Below, one piece after another: positions 44,901 to 54,720 of a DNA stretch of 64,000 bases. Below the pieces are notes generated by a model that ran no database searches, was not told the DNA's origin, and saw only the letters and a program-made list of their open reading frames with translations. The DNA is taken from positions 3,968,001 through 4,032,000 of the forward strand of contig OZ038435.1 of NCBI GenBank assembly GCA_964036275.1, given 5' to 3'. The position numbers and the translations under genes were made by a program. The stretch's first letter is position 1, and each line of letters starts with the position of its first letter. The stretch comes from Litoditis marina (Eukaryota > Nematoda > Chromadorea > Rhabditida > Rhabditidae).

Positions 44901-47519
44901 ACTTAGATGGCTGACACATTTACGGGTCAAAGATCAACAAACAAGGCTGGCAACAGGTTAGATGGTCAGATTATTAGGGTACAACCGTGGGGAGTATGTG
45001 AAGTAGACTGTTAGCATATACAACAAAGTTGGCCTTCTAATGAAAGTTTGTCAAACAAACAAATGAGACCTACTCAGAACTCAGAATTATTATGCTTCTT
45101 GGCGCAAAATTTACTGCAAATACAGCGTGGCGGGATCGCAGATTGATTTTTTGTCGTTACGAACTATTCGAACCGTTCTGTTCTTGAACTGTCTCGACTA
45201 AACGCGTATTAGTAGAATACAGAGCAAAGAGCATGATCGGACAAGTGGGAAGTCAGAGGATTTGTCCCGCGATCTCGGCATCCGAGATAACCACCATGTC
45301 ACAAAAATCGATGACGATGAGTGAATGGACAAATAAAAGACGAATATTATAATGTATTTCGCAATCAGGAGATCAAATCAACATTAGCCGAATGTCGAAT
45401 AGACTCTAGAATGGCTCGCCAAACATTATGACCGTTGCAGTTGAATAAAAATTGACGACATATGTTGGGAACTAAGGTTCGGGGGCCTAAGCCTTACAGT
45501 TGAATTACAAACAAGGAGATGGCTTCATGGTTTCTAGTCTTCTTCACTGTCAAGCGAATAAAATTGTAGCAAATTTGACCAAGAACTATCCAAACAATTT
45601 AGAAACCAACATGTTTCTTTAGATACTAGGGCAATCATCCCAAGTCGTTGATGCACTGTTGAAATGCTAGATGTCTTAGTCGCGGTTCGTGTACAGACGT
45701 AATGTGGCAATTTATCTTCATCTTAGTCAGACGTCTTTGAATCACAAAACCGACAATTTTTCATCGAAAAAGTGATGGATAAGCCATTTTCTAGCTAACT
45801 GATCAAGTTTGCAAGGGCACCAAGCTCAAACTGATTGTGATTAGGAACATAGGAACACCGGGTGATAGAGATGGATAAAGCTGGGGGGCGAACGTGTTTG
45901 TTCGCGTAGTAAAGATTGATAGAGACAACCGAACTAACACAAAACACAGCGGGGGGGGGGGGGTAGAATAGATGGCACGGTACATAGAAACAGAGAGAGA
46001 GAGAGGGGGGATGGCAAAGTTTGTGTATAAATGGGGTACTCGAGACAAGTGAGAAGATTTCAATGTAGGGGTTGATGGTTCAACAACATGTTACCTATAA
46101 TAGATAATTCAATACTATTAAGTCCAAAATTTTACCGAAAACTTTGTGGTTTTTATTCAGCTTGGAATTGCAAATGTCCTTCCGGAACTAGTTTACAAAT
46201 TCTAAATAAAACAGGCATCCCAATGAAAGAAAATGTGGAGAAAACGATTATCCCAACGTTACCCAGACTTAGCTTTTCTACTGAACAACGTGAAAATTGG
46301 ACAACTCCCTAAAAAATGTAATATAGCGATTACGGTACTGTGCATGTTTCTGGATAATTTACAGCTAAAAATAGTTCAAAAACAGTTCAGAGTACCTACA
46401 AAAAACGGGAGGCATGAGAAAGTCAGTTGGTGCGATGGCGATCCAGCAGCCCATACACGGGGCTCGACCTCACACACCTGAGTCTCTGCGTCTCTCGCCT
46501 GCCATAATAGACGTCATTCCGTCTAATCTGTCTGGCTTCTCTGGGCTCTCGCTCGACCCTACCGTCAAGGTATGATGACAAATCATCTCTACATGGGTAT
46601 ACGGCCAACACCAAAGCCTCAGCTGACCCCGCAACCCCGCATGGATGGCAAACTCATAAACGATAATGAATAGAGGAGACATTGTAGAAGGATTCTCTGG
46701 CATTAGGACGCAAAACGGTACAAGGTACCGCACAACTGGCTATAGGAAGAATCCAAAACGTTGGCGATTCAAATTTTTGGCCTTGACCATTTGAGCAACC
46801 AAAAAGTTGACCGTTTCAACATATAAGCATGTAACCTGTAGTTTTTCGCTATGAATCCACTATGAAATAATGTCTAAACTACAACTAACCATGTGGTCTG
46901 AACAGTTACTAAAATTATCGTCCTAAAACACGAAAAGTAAAAGTAACTGAACTAAGGGGGTCGAGTGGTCAAGTGGTTAGCGTTTGGCTGTCGCTCCACA
47001 GACCTGGGTTCGATCCCCGCTCGCCGCGGTATCTTCATGGCGGACCGCATGAGCTGGTAACAAAGCTCACCCATGCCTATCTCCACCTCCTCTACGGACA
47101 GTACATCTACGGTTGATATTGATATTATGTAATTGTAAGAATGTTTCACAATAAAGTGACAAACGGATGAAATAGGCCGTACACAAATTTATTTATATTT
47201 AAGACACATCACATACTTGAATCACTGTGTCAGTTAATGCAAGTGAACAGCTCGGCTATAGGATGGTTGATGTTCATAATCATAGTGCTAGATGTGACCG
47301 TAAACCGCGAATGAACGCTACATAATTGAATATGCATGATTCGCGATGCCCATATATAATGGGAGGGAGTCAGATTACTCGACAGTTACAGTGTGCTCAT
47401 CATTAATTGCTACATATTATGCATATTGTCAAAATGACAGATAGCCTCGGGGACAAGACGAAGAGAGAAAAAGAGAGAGGGAGAGAGAGAGAGAGAGGGA
47501 GAGAGAGAGGGAGAGAGAG

Positions 47520-47575
<56 letters not shown>

Positions 47576-50500
47576 AACTTCGGACGTTTCAGTTTGGGCC
47601 ATTTACCACGTAACGACGTAATACTGTCAAACAACCAGCACATAGAGAATCACGCCAACCAGCACCACCATTTTCCTGTTAAACCCTTTTGTTTCACTCC
47701 ATTAGCACCAAGGCGAGAGCAAAAACAACATCACCGGTATTTCACTATCAACTGTGAGCTATCCGAAAATTCAACAACTATGTCATGGCCTGACACCTAC
47801 ACTTTTTGAGAACACAATGCTACTTATTCTCTTTTAAAGAGCATGTCTTATTCTTTTGGATCGAGTCAGTTCGTTGTTCAATCATGATGCTATTGTAGTT
47901 TGAAGTTTGAATTTTCTATCGAAACTCGTGATAATGATAATTGTCAAAGTACCACTCACCCTGCCGGTGGCCTTCTTGTATCTGGTGACAGCCGCCTCTG
48001 CCAGTTGTGCCACGGTGACAGTGTCATCGGGAAAGGGGACCACCACCCGCACCGAACCGAAGTGCACCGTCACGCGACGCTTCTGCATCGAAGCTGCAAG
48101 GAAAAGGATGAGGGTTGAGACACATTATTTCAACAATACAATGACAATAATAAGTTTATTACTCAACCAAAACTATCCCATGAACCAAACTGCAGAAAAA
48201 GATCAGCATACTTGAAAAACGTTCCAAAACTGGGCGAAAACAATGAGCATGAAAAAACATGGTTCTGTATGTGTGATGATGCGAAATGAAACAAATGGAC
48301 TTGATTCAAGACATCAAGATGTATTAGTTGATTTCAAATCTGTTTCAGGTGAAGATAGTCAAAGAACAGCCAAATATGCAACATATTTATCAAATTCAGC
48401 AAAAGTTCACGTTTACTGCACTATGAGTTCACAATAAATATTATGAGATTTATGTGGTCTGCTGTCCAGGTTCTGTTGAGTCCGAAATAGTGGATTTGTA
48501 CTGATCATTGGAAAATTTCGTTAGGCGAAAGGCGAAGATAAAGGAAGAATAATCAGGGGATTCAACTTTCAACCATCCGAATAACTCGAAGTTATAAGAC
48601 TAACAGGTTATGTACAATTAGTTGAAAGTTAAAAGGAAAGCATAAAAATAAAAGGTGCCTAAGGCCTCACGAGAGTCGCTCAATAAAGCATTCCACGTTT
48701 GCCTGCCAACCGGAGAGAATTCTTCTAAACTTCAATAGTTTAACTTTCATCAAGCTCACGACATAAAGGTTATATAAAAATGACTGATTTTCGTGAAATA
48801 CTACTGAATGTCTCTTCTTGCAGACTGATATCCATTACGAAGACCTCGTAAATCACGAGCATACGGGGGGCAACTTCTAAACAATACGCACATTTACCCC
48901 CCTTGGCGTATATACAGATGGCTGGCAGAACTAATTGACAGATCAGCTACCAGATAGAGCTCATACTCCGGTAAAGTTGCTAAACTGGTCATAATCATAA
49001 ATGAAAAACGTACTCCTATAATGCCTAAATAATGGGAATTTAAGAAGAGTCCCACCTTACTAGTGTGGAAAAGGGTGAAGGGGCCGAAAAAAGTGCCGTA
49101 TTGATTGAGAGAAGACAGTTTGATTGGGTAAGAGAGAGAATTAAAATCCCAGCTAAATTAGCGAGCAGACAGCAGACGAAACAATGATCGAATTAGAGTA
49201 GGTGGACCGTTGACGAAGGAAACACACCTGTTTATGATTCGGATATGCGACTTCAGATTGAAAAACTTTCTGTCCTGATTATAGAAAACAGCGAACAGTT
49301 TACTGACAGAAGATCGAAACCTGCACTTGTACTTGCTTCTCTGTGGTGGTTCGTTGTTCTCAAAGCAAGCCTATGCATGGAACGGTGTACGTTAACCTAT
49401 CCCACTGTGTTTGTTGGTTTCCGATCGAAATTCGTAAATTATTGCGTTCATCGAGATCAAACTACAACGCATAGTTCCTTCTCTAAATATCTAAATGAGA
49501 TACACAAAAGTGGGGAAAGGAGCTGATTTAAAAAGAGATGATGCGAATAAGCTGCATCATGCTTCGTGCATCTAGAGGCTTATCAAGTCGCAGGTTGGAA
49601 TTCTTAGCCGATACCGGTATACACGAGTAAGGTCCGACTATTCCACAACAATGACTCCGTTGTTAGATTTGAATACGTGAAACTTCATGAATATGCATCC
49701 AAATCAAAAACAGGCTTCTTCCTATACTAGCAAAAAGTAGTCGTTTTTCGTTTTTCTGAATTCTTCCGACTATTCGAGCAAACTTATTGAAGTATGGGTA
49801 TGAATACGGGCTTGAAAATCTAGTGCGATGGTCATTTTCTGTATTGCCAGGCACAATCTACTCTCGCTCGCCTATCCCTGTTTTTGTTCAAATGTCACGT
49901 TGTAGGGCGCGAGAAGAAAGACACTTGTACCAACACATAATCACACAATGTTATGGGAAAAGGCACGGGATCTGCCCATTGGCAGCCACTTTTTGCGGGT
50001 TTCGCGCCGCGCTGACCGGGCTGTCAAGTCGCCGACCCCGACTACTACAAAATATGAGAACATGTCAGGGAGTATTCCCTAATTCAAAAAAAAATGCCGA
50101 CTCGATTTCTATATTTCTAAGAAAATTACGTCGTATGTGTACACACATGACGTATAACTTTTGTGGGCAAATCAAAAAAAGAACAAATAAACATGATAAA
50201 CTTGTAATAGAAATAGTTGAACCTCGTTGAGACAGGATATGATGAATTGAACAAACTTAGATAGAAGAAAAAAACTGGGTACATTCCAAAAATAGTCAAA
50301 AGTGGTCGGTCTTTTTTAGATTGAGATTTGACATCCGAATAGGAGTCAAAGCGACAAATCGATACCGCCCTAATTATCAGTCAGGGTGGACAAACTGGTA
50401 GTTAGGGAATGGAGGTCGCGCACCGCCGGCTAGGTGATGGCAAATTAACGAGGTATCAGCACGCAACCCCCAACCCGCGTTGACACTTTTGGCCGAGAGC

Positions 50501-53276
50501 CAACCGGCGCACGGCCGATTCAAGGACATGGGGAATTTGCCAAAAAAGCCAACTTAGAAGGCACCATCTCACATGAGATTTAGGGCATGAGAACCTATCC
50601 ATAGATTCCATAGTCGAAACTGGGATTTTATACTCATTGTGACTCACAATGAGTATAAAAAGCTAGACAATCTCACAATTTGTGAGATTGTCTAGCTAAA
50701 GTAACCCCTACTCAGACTAATCGATGAAACTCGGTAAATGCAGATTGCAGCAGAATACTAGGAACGAAATACACTAACTATCCACTGCGAATGTTTGTAG
50801 TTTATTTGCCATCTGGGCGGTTTAGCCTGATTCGAATTGAAGATCAGAAAACAATTCCGATTTGATGGCATACCATGAAGCAAATGTGAAAAATCATGTT
50901 TTCCAGTTGCCAGTTTTAACCCGGCCCCAGACGAATCGAGAATTTAGACTACTAGTGAACACTGAACACGTCAAGCAACCATGCCACAGAACAAATAGTG
51001 ATTTGATAAACTGCACATTTCGATACAATAACAAACAACAGACTCCTTCTTGACGAAGGACTGTTTTGAGAACAAACCAATAAACGCTCAACATTTACCA
51101 TTTTCAAATACACGTATTCGAAAACAAGCTCTTTCGAGGAAGACTGAACAATTTTGATTGAAAATATAGACAAAATACAATAATGGGGTCCCCTTTGACC
51201 AAGTAGAAATTCGATGGTGTGGGCTCAGGACTGTGCGAGCGGCTTTTCAAACTTATGTTGAGCAAAGAGCAAACCACCGAGTTCAGCTTAGATCATTAAT
51301 TTTTGAACTGTACTCCCATTACATGGGCTCGAAAACACGAGTGAGGAAACTGCTATCTGCTAGATTATTAATTTATCGACTCCGGCCATCAAAAAACAGA
51401 CTGTAGCATGAGCGTAAGGCCAGAAATCCAAATCCAATGCACCTTACGTGAAAATATGACCCAAAACGAGTGCTCGAGCGAACTGAAGACAAAAAACAGC
51501 AGTTTCACTTAGTTCACAGAATGGTCCAAGGCAAGGAAAGGGCAACAACTAGAGCAGAAAAACGCGTAAATATGATAGGGCGACCGTCGCAACGTACGCA
51601 ACTATTTGATTAGAACTCGGCGCCAAGTGGCTTGTTTGAATATCGTTATCAGAGGCAGAGCGAGTCTGCATGACATTGATGCGATCGACTGAATTAAAAT
51701 GAAGTCGAGACGTTCATAATCTGCCCTTACTTTATCGAAATCGGGGAGATATAGTGAAATTTTCACGTGGGCATCAGAAACATGAGACGTTGTGTGGTGC
51801 AAATATGTTCAAGTTGCTGACTGCCCGGATAGCACGAGCACATTCTTGTTGTCTATTTTGAAAGAAGAAAATACTGTAATTGTGAACAGTCTTTCTGGAT
51901 GAGATTGCTTCAAATAAAGTTTATCGTTTATGGTAGATGTATGTTTTGGTATCACCAGAAGGAAAAGTGGAAAAGGCGTCTGTCGTCAGCCACGAATAAT
52001 CTCAAATAAGAGAAGTTTATACGTACCGAAATACAAATACATCGCTGAGTGTATACTCACATTACTGCCGTTACTGGCTAGTGACAACGAGTTCTGCCGC
52101 CTATAGTTAGTATGTTTTCAGCCTAAGTGCCTAGGTAAATCTAACCAAATATCATATGTTTGCTGTTTCATGTGAATTATTCACACCTTCCTATAGTCAA
52201 TGCCTGAAAGAAAGTGTGTCATGTCCACTGACGAACAAATACGTCTATTTGTAATAGATGGCGACATAAAAAGTGAGAGACGGCTGCTTCTCATGAATCA
52301 TAGGCCGAATTGGCGATCAGCCAAGATAAATGTCAACATGGTGAGAAGTGAGAGATACCTATCAACACGCGATTCATACTCCTAAAACCCCTAACTTTAA
52401 CCCTAATGACCAGCTTACTCACCCTGTTTTATCTTCACTTTGAGCTTGCATGTTTGTTTAAAGTCACATGGCCAATGTTTTGTTAATAATGGAACAATCA
52501 CATTGTTATCCAATTATCGACATTTATAGTATTGTAATGTGGTCAAGGGGTTCCACCTGAAGAAGACGTCTCCAAAAAGAGCTGAGTAAGAACATTTTTG
52601 CCCTAGCGCTCAATAGAAGAAGCCGATAGTCATTTGTCAATTGTCATTGTAAACGAGCGGGTACACGTTACACAAGTAGCAAAACTAGTTAGAAAGGTAC
52701 AGCACAATGCACAAAAGACCGAGAATGCAAGATTCGAAACTCCTCTCTCTTTTGGCGATCGCATACTATTGGTTAAAGAACACACGTGGTATGGTGGAAA
52801 TAGGCACATCATGGGTTTTTGTAAGATAGAAAAACTGCGGCGGTTAGCATGTAATGAGGGCGAGGTGTGGAATGTGATTGATAAGGGAGGAGACCGGTTG
52901 CAATTTTCGCCCCATTGAATAAGAGCCGCAGCATGACAGCATATTGATAATAGTGGATAATGGATATCGGACAGATTGAGAGAAGATAATGGATTTGAAG
53001 ACACAAAGTGTACCGCGTGTCACGTGAGCAAAACACCGAACTTTCACTGTTTTGTCGTGAAACACTTAGTCTTCCTATGCTGATTAGGTGCAGAAACACT
53101 TTTCCACGATGTGATATGTTATTGCAGAGAAAAAGGGTGTGAAGAGTAGAACCTGATCAGAGTACAGCGAGAGAGCCCGTGAACAATGAGGTACCCCTGA
53201 TATGATGTATCATTCTCGTACGTACGTACTTCTGACCAGAGAAAGGAACTTTTTACGAACCTTTGGCATAGCGCAT
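29964..53276 (-). CDS. par-3: PAR-3, polarity scaffold with NTD and three PDZ domains
   Basis: Exons, 5' to 3' on the minus strand: 53337-53261 (ATG 53276), 48093-47960, 43387-43283, 42257-41909, 41536-41387, 41109-41009, 40728-40588, 40351-40196, 39848-39741, 39523-39376, 38923-38793, 38515-38318, 37956-37816, 36976-36816, 36420-36256, 35767-35616, 35177-35010, 34629-34526, 34327-34249, 33767-33668, 33312-33202, 32927-32786, 31321-31173, 30917-30674, 30125-29964. All phases agree; about 1,200 residues, against roughly 1,380 in C. elegans as I recall. PAR-3 is the cortical scaffold that, with PAR-6 and atypical PKC, defines the anterior/apical domain. The match to C. elegans runs through the NTD, PDZ1-3, the aPKC motif (RKSMSEKRG), the PHPFPPG and RRKSMG region and FNSWFAY. 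The two first exons are separated by a 5.2-kb intron; the first is the least certain. Confidence 0.93.
30315..30402 (-). mobile_element. Retroposon-like 3' end with (TATTC)n tail
   Basis: On the minus strand it reads AATTGGAGTGCCACA, TTCAATCGCGAATAAAC, then five TATTC units. A copy without the long tail is at 41,225-41,302. An AATAAA followed by a short-repeat tail fits a SINE or LINE end. Confidence 0.55.
30674..30917 (-). CDS. par-3: par-3 exon with a 24-bp coding minisatellite
   Basis: The exon encodes three perfect repeats of GYGSQGPP (24 bp each, about 30,797-30,868) and then the conserved DYYHMFNSWFAY and GGGAVGAAPVIK. The conserved block matches C. elegans PAR-3; I do not recall the repeat there, so it appears lineage-specific. 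The exon ends in AAG followed by GTCAGC. Confidence 0.9.
35616..35767 (-). CDS. par-3: par-3 exon with the aPKC phosphorylation motif
   Basis: Encodes LDESELPEIDPFDREAPTRK followed by SMSEKRGMGAAIDPNHIKLF. The RKS-M-SEKR core is the conserved aPKC-binding and phosphorylation site of PAR-3/Par-3 proteins (Ser863 in C. elegans as I recall). It is intact here, with serines at both expected positions. Confidence 0.93.
36256..37956 (-). CDS. par-3: par-3 exons encoding PDZ3
   Basis: Exons 37956-37816, 36976-36816 and 36420-36256. The carboxylate-binding loop is SAGLGLSLKAR, followed by DCGIFIKN, HGGAAHKDGRLRVNDRIVGI and the final VKLLIHRR strand. Two introns fall inside the domain, as do introns in PDZ1 and PDZ2. 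Confidence 0.92.
38318..39523 (-). CDS. par-3: par-3 exons encoding PDZ2
   Basis: Exons 39523-39376, 38923-38793 and 38515-38318. Landmarks: SALQQANTQAIGQTT, SAGFGFTVTGRETAKGERLF, LKAGDRLLQINGE and VVFLVSRV. The exact TVTGRETAKGERLF block is shared with C. elegans PAR-3. PDZ2 is the domain linked to membrane lipid binding in Par-3 proteins (established for mammals). Confidence 0.93.
39741..40728 (-). CDS. par-3: par-3 exons encoding PDZ1
   Basis: Exons 40728-40588, 40351-40196 and 39848-39741. The region reads VIVFPDDEETTMGIE then AVLDDNAPSG, IIRIDSTGRVGRDGRLVVGD, RIVAIDGRPVYQMSVLRARA and TLTVARP. PDZ1 of Par-3 proteins binds PAR-6; the divergent MGIEV loop matches the nematode form. Confidence 0.92.
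41909..42257 (-). CDS. par-3: par-3 exon, Ser/Thr-rich linker
   Basis: Begins ILAIYDEQSPNGSG, the last strand of the NTD, then a low-complexity Ser/Thr/Pro linker with tandem PLMTSS units, and ends with KVRDSVVEITSL. The last segment matches the region around C. elegans Ser251, a PAR-1 target as I recall. The coding repeat happens to contain GATGACGTCATC words. Confidence 0.9.
42853..42864 (+). repeat. G12 homopolymer
   Basis: Uninterrupted run in a par-3 intron. Similar runs lie at 44,848-44,858 (C11) and 45,951-45,963 (G13), all within about 3.1 kb. Confidence 0.95.
43424..43480 (-). CDS. par-3: Candidate alternative first exon of par-3
   Basis: ATG at 43,480, then 19 codons (MSSKDYPPASTTSPGDYVT) and a strong donor ACG/GTGAGT. 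It ends in phase 0, the same phase as the 47,960 exon, so it can join directly to the 43,387 exon. Aligned to C. elegans, the 47,960 exon joins the 43,387 exon without extra residues, so this exon is best explained as an alternative start. The product would lack the first half of the oligomerising NTD. Confidence 0.5.
46957..47155 (+). mobile_element. tRNA-derived SINE-like element
   Basis: A-box TGGTCAAGTGG (fits TRGYNNARNNG) and B-box GGTTCGATCCC are correctly spaced, but the ends do not pair as an acceptor stem. It continues about 130 bases and ends in an AATAAAG-containing AT-rich tail. It differs in the body from the copies at 6,096 and 8,084, so it may be a separate family. Confidence 0.65.
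47461..47573 (+). repeat. (GA)n microsatellite
   Basis: About 110 bases of almost pure GA/GAGG, about 400 bases downstream of the par-3 NTD exon on that gene's strand. Confidence 0.95.
48094..53260. other. par-3: 5.2-kb first intron of par-3
   Basis: No nested gene could be supported. The longest frames (for example 49,787-50,230 plus) have no recognisable motif and no splice or composition support. Notable contents are the twin palindromes at 50,626-50,697 and a CTGTGTTTGT-type palindromic repeat near 49,378-49,465. The intron probably holds regulatory DNA. Confidence 0.5.
50626..50697. repeat. Two abutting perfect palindromes
   Basis: 50,626-50,660 is TTTTATACTCATTGTGA, one C, then its exact complement. 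50,661-50,697 is AGCTAGACAATCTCACAA, one T, then its exact complement. Both stems are mismatch-free (17 and 18 bp) with one-base centres, and they touch each other. Confidence 0.95.
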
Positions 53277-54291
53277 ATCTCGAGAACTCGGAACTTCTTT
53301 TGTTGTTATGGCCGGCCCTTTGATGACACGATTTCTTCTGAAATACAACAAATAAAAAATTATAGTGGAAAAGAAACGTAGGTAGACCTGTAGAACAGAA
53401 ATTTTCGAATTCTTACTGTATTCATTGCACTGAGAGTTACATACCAGAGCAAAGAGAGCAGAAAACACTATATGAAAACCATTGTAAATAAACCAATAAT
53501 TTAAATTTTTATTTTCGCCTCTAAAAATAATTATTTAAACAAAAAAAACTACGCAAATCTGTCGAACACACTGTAAACATCGCATCGAAAGTTGTGCATG
53601 TATTATGGCGTAGTCTACAATCAGTTGCACCGGTCATTTATAAATAAACGAACATTTAATTTATTCGTTTTAATTGTTATTACATTACCTTTCGAAAGCT
53701 GGTTTCAGTTAATTTTCCCGCGTATATCTATTTCGTTCAGTGTTTTGATTATAGCATCATGCAAGCTCGTGACGTCTATAAACAACAAAGTTTCCATTGA
53801 TTAAAACACACACACACATGGATTGGGCTGCGTCTCTTTCTTTTCTGTCTTTGTATTTTGTCTTTCACGAACATTTACGATGCTTCAACTATTCGAGTAG
53901 AGCCATATGTCATAGTGATTTGTGAGATTGAAATAGTAACTAGGCATATTATCTGTTTGGCGGCATAATATGCCCAGTTACAATGTTGCTCTCACCAATC
54001 ATACCACACCATCATAATAACATGGCACAGAGCAAGACAGTTCATAGTCTCCCTTGAGCAATTCGCATTCCAATATCACACATGTGAATGTAACTTTACC
54101 AACGTTCGTTTGAGGCCATATTACTTTTGGTCATCGGGCAAACATGAGCATACAGCATATGTTTCCTCGCTCTTTGACCCTGGCTGTTGCGATAATATGC
54201 CATCCTTATTAATGAGTTTACAGCCTCGCGGCCCGTCCCGCGTGCGCACATAGTATTATAACACGTTGCCCAGCTGAAATGCAGTTTCTTT

Positions 54292-54412
54292 CAAAGAAGG
54301 TCGATGTAGTCCAATCCCAACGCTTCAGTCCTTTGAACTGCAAAACATTTTTCAATTGCAGTTTAGAGGACCGTTGACACGAGATTAGTCCACATAATCG
54401 TCCTGCTTTAAG
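54292..54412. mobile_element. Palindromic MITE-like element, copy 2
   Basis: Arms GAAGGTCGATGTAGTCCAAT and ATTAGTCCACATAATCGTCC with the internal CAGTCCTTTGAACTGCA. It aligns over its length with 25,312-25,428 but with more mismatches between arms. Confidence 0.75.
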
Positions 54413-54708
54413 TATTCTATGTTGCCGAGTTTTTTTTTGCATTTCGGTGCCTTTTATGTCACCACGGTTTCCTCTATTCTTACTGGGAGTTATTTTCTTT
54501 CACCTCTAACAGCAGGAGAGTGTTGTAGAGCTTTAATAATCCCGAATTCTATGTGAAATGTTCAATTAGTGTAGCTGCCAACAGGTTCTCTTGGCATAGT
54601 GCCAGCTGCTTATATTTCGTCATATTCACCGTCATCGATTCTTGTTCCCTTGCTTGAAGCTTGATGATATTTTTTCAACATTATACCTATTTCAGTTGAT
54701 AATGTATG

Positions 54709-54718
54709 TTTATTTCAG
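54709..54718 (+). promoter_or_regulatory. Probable spliced-leader acceptor before DXO start
   Basis: TTTATTTCAG lies two bases before the ATG at 54,721. This spacing is typical of nematode trans-spliced messages. An alternative acceptor CTATTTCAG ends at 54,695. Confidence 0.5.
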
Positions 54719-54720
54719 GA

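Larger units (their letters stand above)
43488..47959. other. par-3: Large par-3 intron, repeat-bearing
   Basis: About 4.5 kb with no convincing exon on either strand. It contains homopolymer runs, a SINE-like copy (46,957-47,155) and a GA microsatellite (47,461-47,573). If the 43,424 exon is real, its promoter must lie in the right-hand kilobase of this region as read on the plus strand just above 43,480. Confidence 0.55.
53338..54718. other. Divergent intergenic region, par-3 and DXO
   Basis: About 1.4 kb between the first par-3 exon (minus) and the first DXO exon (plus). It contains MITE copy 2 (54,292-54,412). TATTTCAG sites lie directly before both first coding exons and could be spliced-leader acceptors. 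No TATA-like element stands out. Confidence 0.5.

Noticed and set aside
46957..47030. Functional tRNA gene
   Set aside because: A and B boxes are present, but the 5' and 3' ends do not form an acceptor stem and the anticodon arm is irregular. A SINE head is a better explanation.
49787..50230. 147-codon plus-strand frame inside the par-3 intron
   Set aside because: No recognisable motif, no splice context and no codon bias. Random open frames of this size occur in a window this long.
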